From: JAPHTQ01 sp050287105 | GTDB lineage: Bacteria; Pseudomonadota; Gammaproteobacteria; Thiohalomonadales; Thiohalomonadaceae | Assembly (NCBI GenBank): GCA_050287105.1 | Contig: JBNKBG010000004.1 | Span: 1 to 62,242 of the forward strand | Length of the DNA stretch: 62,242 bases | Direction: 5' to 3' | Shown here: in pieces, positions 45,905 through 54,882 of the stretch | How positions within the stretch are numbered: the first letter of the stretch is position 1 | Layout of the letters: every line of letters starts with the position of its first letter | The notes under the pieces: model-generated | What the model was told of the DNA's origin: nothing | The model's input: only the letters and a program-made list of their open reading frames with translations | Databases searched by the model: none | Program-made: the position numbers and the translations under genes

Positions 45905-46240
45905 CTAATCCCCTTCGCTCGTTGGATTATCTCCCTCCACTTCAGCCTCATCAATGCTGTCCTCTATATCGTCCCTGCTATCGTCGATATCATCTTTAAT
46001 TTCGTCCTGTGCATTATGCACATCATCTTCCATATCATGCGAATTATCATGCATGGCGTCGCGACTATCATCAACGTCAGGTAGTGAAATATCGTTAACT
46101 ATGTCGGATGGGTCGTTACTCTCCAGTACCTGCAATGTCACATCATCCATATCGGCCGCCCTGGCCCCCTGTGCACCCAAGGACAGGAACAGGATCAACA
46201 TTGTCAGCACTATTCCCATGACAAATGTAGTGTTATTCAT
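45905..46240 (-). CDS. Exported Asp/Glu-rich acidic protein
   Basis: A 111-residue protein. ATG 46240 has GGAG 6 nt upstream, against an upstream in-frame codon at 46255. The N-terminal hydrophobic segment (about residues 6-28) ends in AARA, like a signal peptide. The mature part is strongly acidic, with repeated DDxxDxxDDI-type spacing (DIDDSRDDIEDSI). It may bind Ca2+ or cations, or be a solenoid-like linker. No family is recognised. It lies between the anti-sigma gene and the barrel gene and ends at a strong terminator. Confidence 0.75.
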   Translation of the reverse strand: MNNTTFVMGIVLTMLILFLSLGAQGARAADMDDVTLQVLESNDPSDIVNDISLPDVDDSRDAMHDNSHDMEDDVHNAQDEIKDDIDDSRDDIEDSIDEAEVEGDNPTSEGD

Positions 46241-46295
46241 TCTACTCTCCGACACAAGATCTTGTTTTTATTAATCATACTGTCCATACACCGGC

Positions 46296-46970
46296 TCAGG
46301 TGAGATTCTGCGGTGCAATCCAGGCGCCGCGCTGCTCTTGTACGTCCAGCTTTAAGCGAAACACTTTCACCGTATCGCTCTGGCTGATCCGCGCGATAAT
46401 TTCGCCGTCACCCGCTGTGGCAACCCGTATAGGCAGCGTTAAGCGGTTCTTTCCTTTCTTCAGAGAGGCTGTCCAGGTGAATTCATGGCGACCCGGGTAG
46501 CCCTCCAGTTCGGCATTGTCCGGCAGTAGCAGAGCGAAGGTCGTTTGGCCAAACGCTTCCGGGCTATCAAATACCAGATTCACCTGGCGGGTCTCACCGA
46601 GGCTCAGGCTGACTGTCTGCAGTGTTGAGCCACCTTGCTGCGGTATGGAAGTCAGCGTCACCACAAACCAGAGCGCCAGACCGGCAGCAATAGCCGAGCC
46701 AAAACCAGCGATAAAGCCTTTGTGTCGCATATGCTGCTTCTGCTCTGCCTGACGTATCCGTGCCATCACTTCGGAGGGGAATTCCGCACGCATGGGAGGC
46801 GCACTCAGTTGCGACAACTCTCGACGAAAGACTCGCTCGACTTCCAGCTGTCGCTGACACGCCGCACACAGCTGCAGGTGGCGATTGACTTCCACAGCCA
46901 TTGCCGGTGTCAGGGTGCCATCCAGCATCTCCTCGAACGCGCTACGATAGTGTTCGCAATTAATACTCAT
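46296..46970 (-). CDS. Anti-sigma factor with zinc-finger (zf-HC2) domain
   Basis: A 224-residue membrane protein from the ATG at 46970, with GGAGG close upstream. This start overlaps the sigma gene by 11 bp. The N-terminal HLQLCAACQ gives the HxxxCxxC zinc-binding block of RsrA/ZAS anti-sigma factors. One span follows near residues 85-105, and the C-terminal part is periplasmic and beta-rich. It should hold the ECF sigma factor inactive until an envelope or redox signal. Confidence 0.88.
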   Translation of the reverse strand: MSINCEHYRSAFEEMLDGTLTPAMAVEVNRHLQLCAACQRQLEVERVFRRELSQLSAPPMRAEFPSEVMARIRQAEQKQHMRHKGFIAGFGSAIAAGLALWFVVTLTSIPQQGGSTLQTVSLSLGETRQVNLVFDSPEAFGQTTFALLLPDNAELEGYPGRHEFTWTASLKKGKNRLTLPIRVATAGDGEIIARISQSDTVKVFRLKLDVQEQRGAWIAPQNLT

Positions 46971-47547
46971 TTTCCATCCTCCGCCTATCAACACGCCCGC
47001 TATCGGGTAAAGGTTCCACCTGTAACGCGTTGCGCAGTTGTAACCTGCCCCGGTGGAGTCGTGATTTGAGCGTACCAATAGGTGTCTCCAACATCGTCTC
47101 CAGTTCATTCAGGGTATAGCCTTCAATATCGTGCAGACTGATCAGGGCCCGTTGCTCAGGGCTCAGGCGGGTCATGGCATGCGCCAACTGCCGCTGCAGA
47201 TCACTGCGCTCAAGCTCATGCTCTGGCTGACTGTCACCACAGGGTAACGTATGTAATACCTCGTCGGAGACCGAACCTGTCAGTGGGCTACGCTGCCCCT
47301 TTCGCGTGGTATCGATAAAGTGGTTGTACAGACTGCGTGCCAGCCAGGGACTCAGTGCCTCGATTCGAAGCAACTCCTTCCTCTTTGGGTACAACTTCAG
47401 CAGCAGATCCTGAACCAGATCCTCGGCCTGCGCCACCTCCCCACAATAACGGTAGGCGAGACGAAACAACCGCTCTATATGAGGGGATAGCAGACGCTCG
47501 AACTCATCGGCGGAATCGTGCCGAAACAGGGAGGTAATTTTGGCCAT
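46960..47547 (-). CDS. ECF RNA polymerase sigma factor
   Basis: A 195-residue sigma factor. Region 2 reads FRLAYRYCGEVAQAEDLVQDLLLKLY and region 4 reads LSPEQRALISLHDIEGYTLNELETMLETPIGTLKSRLHRGRLQLR, as in the ECF group. It overlaps the anti-sigma gene, so the two are coupled. A hairpin in its leader (47576-47594) may add control. The targets are not known, but the nearby envelope genes are candidates. Confidence 0.93.
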   Translation of the reverse strand: MAKITSLFRHDSADEFERLLSPHIERLFRLAYRYCGEVAQAEDLVQDLLLKLYPKRKELLRIEALSPWLARSLYNHFIDTTRKGQRSPLTGSVSDEVLHTLPCGDSQPEHELERSDLQRQLAHAMTRLSPEQRALISLHDIEGYTLNELETMLETPIGTLKSRLHRGRLQLRNALQVEPLPDSGRVDRRRMENEY

Positions 47548-47575
47548 AAAGCAGAAACGCCAAACAGGTTGAAAT

Positions 47576-47594
47576 GGTTCCCCACGGGGAAACC
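47576..47594 (-). other. Hairpin in the sigma-gene leader
   Basis: GGTTCCCC and GGGGAAACC pair around AC with one bulged base, about 30 bp upstream of the sigma start. There is no T-run after it. It could be a leader structure or a protein site; evidence is only the symmetry. Confidence 0.4.
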
Positions 47595-47659
47595 ACGCGG
47601 TAATACGCCAAGCATAGGCGCTCCGACCGGTTATTGCCTTAGTATTTGGATTAGCGGAC

Positions 47660-48016
47660 CTAGTCTGTCCGTTTGAGGGTAAAACGCATCACGTCGGCAC
47701 CAGTTGGTATCACTTCGACGTCAATCGCATCCGTCCTGGGTTTAATCAGCAGTTTTAGCTCCTTACCACTTAGCATGCTAGTGAGCTGCCCTGGAATCGC
47801 CTCCTTACCCGCTTCGGCCCGCAGCAGGTAGTTTTCGGCACCAATCCCCAACACCCCGGTCACCGTGGTGCTCATGGTCTCAAGCACAGCAGTCACCTTC
47901 TTGCCATGAAACTCACCCTGATATTTACCATCGACCCCGGCGAAGGAGCAGGGCGACCAGATCAGAACCAATAAAGGAATTCCCCACTTACCCATACGCA
48001 TTAGTGTTGCAATCAC
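47660..48016 (-). CDS. Small exported hypothetical protein
   Basis: A 118-residue protein. AGGAGG at 48022-48027 sits 5 nt before a GTG at 48016, which decides the start over ATGs upstream and downstream. A hydrophobic N-terminus (GKWGIPLLVLIWSPCSFAG) looks like a signal peptide. The mature part is beta-rich: VDGKYQGEFHGKKVTAVLET and LLIKPRTDAIDVEVIP. I do not recognise the family. It ends about 110 bp before the sigma gene. Confidence 0.7.
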   Translation of the reverse strand: MIATLMRMGKWGIPLLVLIWSPCSFAGVDGKYQGEFHGKKVTAVLETMSTTVTGVLGIGAENYLLRAEAGKEAIPGQLTSMLSGKELKLLIKPRTDAIDVEVIPTGADVMRFTLKRTD

Positions 48017-48070
48017 CCAAACCTCCTGTTGCTCCATATCATTTTCAGACAGGCCGGAGAGCATGGTAAC

Positions 48071-48976
48071 TCACTGCATTACGGCCTGGAAGGCAATCCC
48101 TTTCTGGCAGTCGAAGCAGTATGCCTTACCCGAAAAGAGTTCGTGGTTATCATAGCAATATCGAACCACTCTGGCAGTAATTCGTTTACAGCAGCCCTCG
48201 CATGTTGCTCCCTCCTCACCCGAGTTCTCCTGAGTGGGGGCGATATATTCCAGTCCGTAACGTTGACTAAAATCGATGTTGCTTGGCATATGTCGCCGCG
48301 CCAGTTTCGTCGCCATTTCCCTCAGACTCTCGCTAGAGAACTGTCTGGCCAGTGCAACAAAGTCGTGGACACCCGAACTATTGAAAGTTTTTTTACTGAT
48401 TTGCTCCAGAAAATGATCCGAGCGGACCACGCTGCATTTCAAATCCAGATTGCGCTTCGGCATCTGAACCGAGGCGGAGGGAGAGACCAGTACAACATTA
48501 TGAAAATTGGGCCGAATAGCTAAACCGAAACGTGTCGGCAACAAGCCGTTACCAGCAAGATAGCTGGCCAGAAAATCAATATGCTGTTGATTACGTTCCG
48601 CAGGCGAGGCCACCGGCAACGGATGGTTGTCTATGTAGTAGAAAAACTCTTTTTCTTCATTGATCCGCACTCTGGCGTTGTAGTGCTTGGTTTCAATGAC
48701 GTAGATGTCCAGTTCACGACTAATCAACAGGTGATCAAATGTCGCCCGGGCATCGCCCATTTCCAGACTCAGGTCATGAAACACGGCCCAATCTGGGCTG
48801 TCACTAAAATAGAAATCAAGGTGGTAGGCTGCATCCCGCTTGTGCTGTAGTGCTTGCAGGATCGTGCTTTTATCACGCTGCAGCGAACTCGACACTGCCG
48901 GTGGCGGATCGCTCAACAGCAAGCGCTCGATGGTTGCCAGATCTGCGGCATATTCATCCATATTTTTAATAATCAT
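48071..48976 (-). CDS. NERD-domain protein with C-terminal zinc-ribbon-like Cys
   Basis: A 301-residue cytoplasmic protein. The NERD domain (about residues 60-170) has the strand-loop DHLLISRELDIYVIETKHYNA, which supplies the acidic and Lys residues of the restriction-endonuclease-like core. The C-terminus carries CEGCC and a later CFDC, a probable treble-clef or zinc ribbon. NERD proteins are thought to process nucleic acids, but few are studied. It stands alone, with no helicase or topoisomerase partner visible. Confidence 0.85.
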   Translation of the reverse strand: MIIKNMDEYAADLATIERLLLSDPPPAVSSSLQRDKSTILQALQHKRDAAYHLDFYFSDSPDWAVFHDLSLEMGDARATFDHLLISRELDIYVIETKHYNARVRINEEKEFFYYIDNHPLPVASPAERNQQHIDFLASYLAGNGLLPTRFGLAIRPNFHNVVLVSPSASVQMPKRNLDLKCSVVRSDHFLEQISKKTFNSSGVHDFVALARQFSSESLREMATKLARRHMPSNIDFSQRYGLEYIAPTQENSGEEGATCEGCCKRITARVVRYCYDNHELFSGKAYCFDCQKGIAFQAVMQ

Positions 48977-49078
48977 CGACCCCTCCCTGTCAATATCTGT
49001 TTTTACAAAGTTTACCGATCAGTCAGCGACACGTTATCGCAAAAATATGAGCATTTCTGTCAGAAATATCCGACAATT

Positions 49079-50491
49079 TCATGGGATAGTGTGACGCAGT
49101 TCACCAGTTGCCCGTCGTCGCTCCGTCACATCCTTGCCGTCACCGGGATTTCGTCTGGTGGTCATACGATCCAGCATCAAACTCAAAATGGGCGCATTCA
49201 GGTCAACAATAGTGATGGACCACAGCTCACTATTCAGCCCGTCACGCACATGTCCAAACAGGGTCATTCCGACTCCAGACCGACTTATGCTAAAGGTATC
49301 ACCCGTTACCATCTGCCATTTCCCCTGGTGCAAGTAACTGACCATGGCGCTCTCGTCCTTGAAGCTAATGGCTATTTCAGTCCTGCGTCCCTGGCCAATA
49401 AATGGTTCATGACCCTCTGCAACCAGAAAACCATGCCAGCTTCCACTGGTAACGTCCGTGCTGGCAGTATACTCCCCATCCTCAACAGGATCGCGATACC
49501 ACTTTTGGTCATCCAATACTTCATGTAACCATTTTTGACCCTGCTGACTCCATGAAGAGAGAGAGTGACGTTGCGTATAACCGAGAGACACCGTTAACAG
49601 AAGCGTGATCGTCCATAACAGGCCACGCACCGAACGCAACATGAGCACGCCACTCAGTAACCACCAGGCCAACCACAGACCGAACGGCAAAGCGATTGCG
49701 ACGGCGACATAGGGATACCAGTCACGCTCACCCAGCGGATCGACCACAACAAGAGGGTAATTGGCATAAACACCGCCATTGGGATCGCGTAATAACAGTT
49801 GCCCGATCTCCTGCGCTCCCTTCATGGCAACAAGTTCAAACAGATAATATTCGCCGCTACTGCTTGCAGGAATCTGTAGCGTCACCTCATCGCCGCGAGA
49901 TCGCCCCAATAGCGTTACTTCAATACGCCTGTCATCGTCACAACGTACGCGCCACAATTTGTAGTGATATTCGTCACTATCGGAAAGGGCTTGCCAGGCA
50001 AATATCACTTCTGCACTCGGCAATAGCGTGAAAAGGGGAACCTTATACTCGCTATAGTTACGGCATGTTGTTTCTCTGGCATATATTGCGCTTACGCTTT
50101 CAACAGGCAGTCTCAGTTCGACGACACGGTTCAGCGCAACGAGAAGAGGTCCAGTAGTCGAAGGTGTAAGCGAAAAGGGATATTCACGATAGAGTTCTGC
50201 ATCTCCTTGTTGGGACCAAACTCTCAGCAGGTAGTTACCCGGCGCAGGACGATCTATCCAATAACGAGCATCTTCACTCTGATAAAGATCGCAATTCACC
50301 GTCGCAAATGTATCTTGCCGAATACATTCAATCTTCGGTACGCCAGTCAGTGCGCTCTGATGACCCGCGTATTCAAACCAGAGTTCAAGCTTACCCTCGA
50401 CACTGGCCTGCAGTGTGACTGGTGCAATCAACAGCGTCAGAATAAAGGGGAGGAATAACACTTCTGGAAAGAAGTTTTGCAACCTTCGCAT
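49079..50491 (-). CDS. Large exported/membrane hypothetical protein
   Basis: About 470 residues from the ATG at 50491. A signal-like segment (about residues 10-28) is followed by a beta-rich exported region (about 35-260), two spans near 262-310, and a C-terminal region with WSITIVDLNAPILSLMLDR. No domain is recognised. It is divergent from the GGDEF-EAL gene by about 150 bp. Confidence 0.72.
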   Translation of the reverse strand: MRRLQNFFPEVLFLPFILTLLIAPVTLQASVEGKLELWFEYAGHQSALTGVPKIECIRQDTFATVNCDLYQSEDARYWIDRPAPGNYLLRVWSQQGDAELYREYPFSLTPSTTGPLLVALNRVVELRLPVESVSAIYARETTCRNYSEYKVPLFTLLPSAEVIFAWQALSDSDEYHYKLWRVRCDDDRRIEVTLLGRSRGDEVTLQIPASSSGEYYLFELVAMKGAQEIGQLLLRDPNGGVYANYPLVVVDPLGERDWYPYVAVAIALPFGLWLAWWLLSGVLMLRSVRGLLWTITLLLTVSLGYTQRHSLSSWSQQGQKWLHEVLDDQKWYRDPVEDGEYTASTDVTSGSWHGFLVAEGHEPFIGQGRRTEIAISFKDESAMVSYLHQGKWQMVTGDTFSISRSGVGMTLFGHVRDGLNSELWSITIVDLNAPILSLMLDRMTTRRNPGDGKDVTERRRATGELRHTIP

Positions 50492-50644
50492 ATGCACCAC
50501 AAGGTCAGAGTAATTGCCAATATGTAAGGATACTAAGTTCTCAACATACTTTCAGCAATGACACCATGCGATCATTCAAGGCATCTAGCGGTCACTCAAA
50601 GATAGTTGTACACTCGGTACGGTTATTATCAGCGTGGATCAGTC

Positions 50645-52462
50645 GTGGAAACAGAACGCGAAAACACCAAAAACAGACAACATCCCGATATTCCTGTCTT
50701 TGTTGCTGACGCAAACAACAAACCTACCGACTGGTTGGTCAAGACACTACGTAGTGCTGGTCTTCCTGACACCACACAACTCGCCACCATTGAAGAAATT
50801 GCCCTCTATACCCGAGAACTGGTTTTCCAGGACAATGGTATCCCCTTCCTGGCCATCGTCGTTACCGACGAACTTGATAGTGATGTCATAGATCGCTGCC
50901 AGCGTTTTTTACGCCTGGGCGAGAAAGGTTGGCTGGGTATTGTCCTCGCGATTCAAGGTGAGCAGCCAGACAATATTGCAATTCAGGATGCCCTGCAACG
51001 AGGCTTCTTTGATGTTGTTCATCTGTATGGTTCGCACACCTTAAGCCCCAATGCCCTGCAGCGTCTACGCCTGTCAATGCGGCTGTTAATGGAGCGACGT
51101 ATACGCCTTCGACAGGAACGTTTCTACAACAGTCGCATTGCAGAGAACCGAGTCGTAGAGGCACGTCTTCACTATCTGGCAAGTCACGATGAACTGACCG
51201 ATCTCGCCAACCGCGAAGCCTTTGAGAAAGCACTGACCGAGGCGATACGTTCCGGTGCCGACAGACAGATAACCAACGCCCTGCTCTATCTCGATATGGA
51301 TCGTTTCAAGCTGCACAACGACGCTGCGGGGCATGAGCACGGAAATGCCCTGTTGCAAACTGTGGCCAACCGGCTCAGAAATGTATTACCACCTGAATAC
51401 CTGCTGGCACGACTTGGGTCTGACGAATTCGCAGTTTTGTTACAAGGCGTGGATGAGAACGAGGCGCAACGTGAAGCAGAACTTTTGCGTGCCACTATCG
51501 CCAATATTGAACCGGATGGTGATGCCATTATCTATCACGTGGCCATCAGTGTTGGCCTCGCCATGCTCTATCCTGGCGCCGTAGAAAATGCCAGCCAGGT
51601 ACTGGCACGCGCAGAACAGGCCTGTTTCGTCGCCAAGACTCGTGGTGGCAATGCGGTACACTGTTTCAGTCAGGATGATGACATTCTGCAGAACATGCGC
51701 GACGACATGCACTGGACGCAACCTATCCGCATGGCTTTGGGCAACAGTCAGTTTTTCCTCACCTTCCAGCCGGTACTCAATGTAGGGCAAAACAATATCA
51801 CCCATTTTGAGGCGCTGGTACGCATACCAAGCAGCCTGGGGGGAGACGAACACTCTGCCCGCTTCATGCTCGCTGCTGAGCGCCTCGGTCTGGCGCAACA
51901 GATCGACCTGTGGGTAGTCAATAATGCCATTGACTATCTGGCAGACAACAACGATATCTCACTTGGCGTCAATCTCTCCAGCCATGCCTTTCAGGAAGGT
52001 GCAATGATGTCACTCCTGGAAGAGAAGCTGGAGAGCAGTTTGATTGACCCACAACGTCTGACTTTTGAAATCACCGAGACTTCAGCAATTCTCAGCTTTG
52101 CCGATACCCGTCGCATGGTAACCAATCTGCGTGATATGGGCTGCCGCTTTGCCCTGGATGATTTTGGTTCAGGCTTTAGCACCTATCACTATCTCAAACA
52201 ATTTCCCATCGATATGTTAAAGATCGATGGTTCCTTCATTATTAATTTGAAACAGGATCGACAGGACAAGGCCATCGTCCAGTCCATGATCGATATAGCA
52301 CATGGACTGGGTAAAGAAGTGGTCGCTGAATTTATCGAAGACCGAGATACTCTGGGGCTACTTACCCATATGGGTATTGATCATGCACAGGGTTATTACA
52401 TTGGCAAACCCACACGAAGTCCACTCATTTGCCACGAATGGTGTGACAAGGAGGATAAATAA
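50645..52462 (+). CDS. GGDEF-EAL protein, probable c-di-GMP phosphodiesterase
   Basis: About 605 residues from a GTG at 50645; a TTG at 50606 is the other option. The N-terminal domain (about 1-135) looks receiver-like but has no clear phospho-Asp pocket. The GGDEF domain reads GSDEF and lacks the RxxD inhibitory site, so it is probably not a cyclase. The EAL domain keeps EAL, the FEITE and DDFGSG motifs, KIDGSF and the QGYYIG end, so c-di-GMP hydrolysis is likely. Its stop overlaps the HDOD start (TAATG). Confidence 0.92.
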   Translation: METERENTKNRQHPDIPVFVADANNKPTDWLVKTLRSAGLPDTTQLATIEEIALYTRELVFQDNGIPFLAIVVTDELDSDVIDRCQRFLRLGEKGWLGIVLAIQGEQPDNIAIQDALQRGFFDVVHLYGSHTLSPNALQRLRLSMRLLMERRIRLRQERFYNSRIAENRVVEARLHYLASHDELTDLANREAFEKALTEAIRSGADRQITNALLYLDMDRFKLHNDAAGHEHGNALLQTVANRLRNVLPPEYLLARLGSDEFAVLLQGVDENEAQREAELLRATIANIEPDGDAIIYHVAISVGLAMLYPGAVENASQVLARAEQACFVAKTRGGNAVHCFSQDDDILQNMRDDMHWTQPIRMALGNSQFFLTFQPVLNVGQNNITHFEALVRIPSSLGGDEHSARFMLAAERLGLAQQIDLWVVNNAIDYLADNNDISLGVNLSSHAFQEGAMMSLLEEKLESSLIDPQRLTFEITETSAILSFADTRRMVTNLRDMGCRFALDDFGSGFSTYHYLKQFPIDMLKIDGSFIINLKQDRQDKAIVQSMIDIAHGLGKEVVAEFIEDRDTLGLLTHMGIDHAQGYYIGKPTRSPLICHEWCDKEDK

Positions 52463-53331
52463 TGAGCCTGATCCAGTTTGACAAGATCGATCTGAAGATC
52501 AGTGATTTGCTGCAGGGAGATATTAAACTAGCGTCTCCACCAGAGACCTATGCCCGATTGTGCAAATTGATCGATGAACCGGACAGTACTTCTGCCATGC
52601 TGGCTGAAGTCATTGAGCGCGATCCGGCTATCGCTGCCAGAATGCTACGTCTGGCCAACAGCGCCTTTTTTGCCCTGCCGGTGGAAGTGGACAGCATTGC
52701 CGATGCAGTGACCCTGATCGGTCGTCAAGCCACCCGCGATCTGGTACTGGCCACCGAGGTTATTCAGCGCTTTAACGATATACCGCGTGAGCTGATCGAT
52801 ATCTACAGTTATTGGCACACCAGCCTGCGCTGCGCCATTCTTTCGCGACAAATGGCTACGTTACTGCCTGACTCACAGAGTGATGAGTCCATATTCCTGG
52901 CGGGGCTGCTTCACGACATTGGCCATCTGGTGATCTATACCCGAGCTCCCGAACTTGGGCGCAAGGCCCTGCTGGAACATCGCCACCGGGGAATTCCTCT
53001 GCATAGAGTGGAGCAGGAAATCATGGGGTTCGATTATGCGGAGGTAGGTTCGGCATTGGCCACTACGTGGGAACTACCGCAGATGCTGTGCAGTGTTCTG
53101 GCAAATCACATCCATCCTCAACAGGCTGGAGAGTACGCTACCGAAGCGGCTCTGATCCACATAGCCACCACACTTAGCCATAATGGCAGCTTTGACGAGG
53201 AGTTTATCGATACCCTGCTACCGACAGAGCTACCGTTATGGGCACTCGCCAGAATCGATGGAGAAAAGCTGAAATCGATTCTGCCCGCAGCACAGGAAGA
53301 TTACGAAGCGGCACTCAGCCTGGTTCAATAA
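52462..53331 (+). CDS. HDOD-domain signalling protein
   Basis: A 289-residue cytoplasmic protein with an HDOD domain over most of its length (MLRLANSAFF near residues 57-66, LLHDIGHLV near 150). The HD-like pair is degenerate, as is normal for HDOD, so it binds partners rather than hydrolyses nucleotides. GGAGG lies just before the ATG. It is translationally coupled to the GGDEF-EAL gene and probably acts with it. Confidence 0.92.
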   Translation: MSLIQFDKIDLKISDLLQGDIKLASPPETYARLCKLIDEPDSTSAMLAEVIERDPAIAARMLRLANSAFFALPVEVDSIADAVTLIGRQATRDLVLATEVIQRFNDIPRELIDIYSYWHTSLRCAILSRQMATLLPDSQSDESIFLAGLLHDIGHLVIYTRAPELGRKALLEHRHRGIPLHRVEQEIMGFDYAEVGSALATTWELPQMLCSVLANHIHPQQAGEYATEAALIHIATTLSHNGSFDEEFIDTLLPTELPLWALARIDGEKLKSILPAAQEDYEAALSLVQ

Positions 53332-53364
53332 AAAAAGGGGAAACATCACGTTCCCCCTTTTTCA
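53331..53364. terminator. Bidirectional Rho-independent terminator
   Basis: AAAAAAGGGGAA and TTCCCCCTTTTT pair around ACATCACG. On the plus strand it ends the GGDEF-EAL/HDOD operon. On the minus strand it follows the 37-residue small gene, which supports that gene. Confidence 0.88.
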
Positions 53365-53381
53365 TCATCCCTCACAGTAGA

Positions 53382-53495
53382 TTAGTCCTGTGAGTGAGTC
53401 TTGTTTATCAAGCTGTTAATACGAAATCCCAGAACGACAAATACCACGATCGAACCGGCGACTGAAGCGAGTGATAGAATTGCTGTGGCATCCAT
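53382..53495 (-). CDS. 37-residue single-span membrane protein
   Basis: An ORF from ATG at 53495 to TAA at 53382 that encodes 37 residues. The protein has an N-terminal MDATAILS start, one hydrophobic segment (about residues 4-24, rich in Val, Ala and Gly) and a basic/polar C-terminus (FRINSLINKTH). GAGAG lies 8 nt before the start and a terminator follows 17 bp after the stop. It resembles small regulatory or accessory membrane proteins in general, but I do not recognise a family. Confidence 0.6.
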   Translation of the reverse strand: MDATAILSLASVAGSIVVFVVLGFRINSLINKTHSQD

Positions 53496-53622
53496 TATTA
53501 TGACTCTCTTTATGTTGTGATTAGAATTTTAGTGTGGCGCCTCGCGGCTTTTTTGAATCTATAGCAATAACCAGAGAAAATAAACCTGCTAAAAAGTAAG
53601 GTAATTACACTGGGCAGGTCCT

Positions 53623-53922
53623 TTATTTATCCCACATTACATGGGTATGCGCGCCCTGAGCCGCCTGTAGCAATGCGATCAGGGGAAGCGCCCGCTGCGC
53701 CAAACTGATCGACGGCTCCTCCTCAGCCACCCCGATCTCCCCATTTCGCTGTGCCTCTTCTGCCAGCGCGCTATGCAATCTTTGCAATGCGGCAGGCACC
53801 TCATCAGCGCTCAGTGCGCCCGGAACTGAACCGCTGCGACCCATCATTTTCAGCAATGCCACCGCCACATCGCCAAACATAGTGATATCCGCATAGGCCT
53901 TGCAGGAGAATGTCACCAACAT
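53623..53922 (-). CDS. DUF1840 family protein
   Basis: A 99-residue protein. The opening MLVTFSCKAYADITMFGDVAVALLKMMGRSG and the motif VPGALSADEVPAAL are diagnostic of DUF1840, a proteobacterial family of unknown function. The length is normal. It lies alone, upstream of and opposite to the universal-stress-type gene. Confidence 0.9.
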   Translation of the reverse strand: MLVTFSCKAYADITMFGDVAVALLKMMGRSGSVPGALSADEVPAALQRLHSALAEEAQRNGEIGVAEEEPSISLAQRALPLIALLQAAQGAHTHVMWDK

Positions 53923-54030
53923 AAAAGTCCCCCTATATGGTCAAAACCATCATAGCAGAGCAGCCAGCGTATCAGGCTTCTACTGTCTACACTGATTCGT
54001 GCAGCTTGTTCTGAATTCCTGGAGGAGACC

Positions 54031-54879
54031 TTGATCCACCTGGCTTATGATGGCTCAATCAATGGCGACTGGATTGCCTGGTACGCACAGAACCTGGCCC
54101 GGCAGGAGCCCGACCGTACCCTCAGGGTCATCTACATCAATACCCATGAGATCCCTGCGGAGGATGTGCAGGCCCGGATCGGTATCATGGAGAGTGCCAG
54201 CGCCGATTGTGGCGTTACCCTGAAACTCGACATCATTCCCTCCTCTGGCCCCGATAATGGGGCGATTTTCCAGGATCTGCTGGCCAACGTTCCGGCCTCC
54301 CCCAACAGCCTGCTCATTTGTGGTGCGCGGCTGAACGGCGGCGCACGTGGCTATCTCGCCGGCACGGTATCGGAAAAACTTCTTGCCGATCGAAGTTTCA
54401 ATGTTATGGCACTACGCGTGGTGCAACCGGGTTTGCTTGGAACACCGCGACGTTTTCTGGTGCCCATTGCCGGTGATCATGCGGGTTTCCTCATGAGTGC
54501 CGATATCCTGCGACGCTTTGCTCCCCATGTGTCGCGTGTTCATCTGCTACGGGTAATGATGATCAAACACCTGCTGTTCCGCCGCTTGCAACATCCGCAG
54601 GCGGCACAGCTGCGGCAAAAGGGCTGGGAGAGTCTGAGTGGGCTGGATCAGGAGCTGGCCGAACGTAGCGCCGTAGAGATAGGCCTGATCGACGGCAATG
54701 TAGTGGTCTCCGACGACTGGGCCCACGAGGTGATCATCGCCGCTAACCGCCATAAATCACACCTCATCCTGATGGAGGCCGCATGGAAAAACCTGCGCCG
54801 GACCTTCCAGTACGGTAATCCCATCGAGGTGGTGTTGCGTGACGCCCCCTGTGATGTCGCCATCTACCGCGGAGTATGA
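54031..54879 (+). CDS. Universal-stress-protein-like protein
   Basis: A 282-residue protein starting with TTG at 54031 behind GGAGG. It looks like two tandem USP-type Rossmann halves (about 1-135 and 140-282), with the recurring strand-helix pattern MIHLAYDGSINGD and RRFLVPIAGDHAG. The ATP-binding glycine-rich motif GxxGSxA is degenerate in both halves. It is followed by the P-type ATPase after 3 bp, so it may regulate or accompany that transporter. Confidence 0.82.
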   Translation: MIHLAYDGSINGDWIAWYAQNLARQEPDRTLRVIYINTHEIPAEDVQARIGIMESASADCGVTLKLDIIPSSGPDNGAIFQDLLANVPASPNSLLICGARLNGGARGYLAGTVSEKLLADRSFNVMALRVVQPGLLGTPRRFLVPIAGDHAGFLMSADILRRFAPHVSRVHLLRVMMIKHLLFRRLQHPQAAQLRQKGWESLSGLDQELAERSAVEIGLIDGNVVVSDDWAHEVIIAANRHKSHLILMEAAWKNLRRTFQYGNPIEVVLRDAPCDVAIYRGV

Positions 54880-54882
54880 AGG

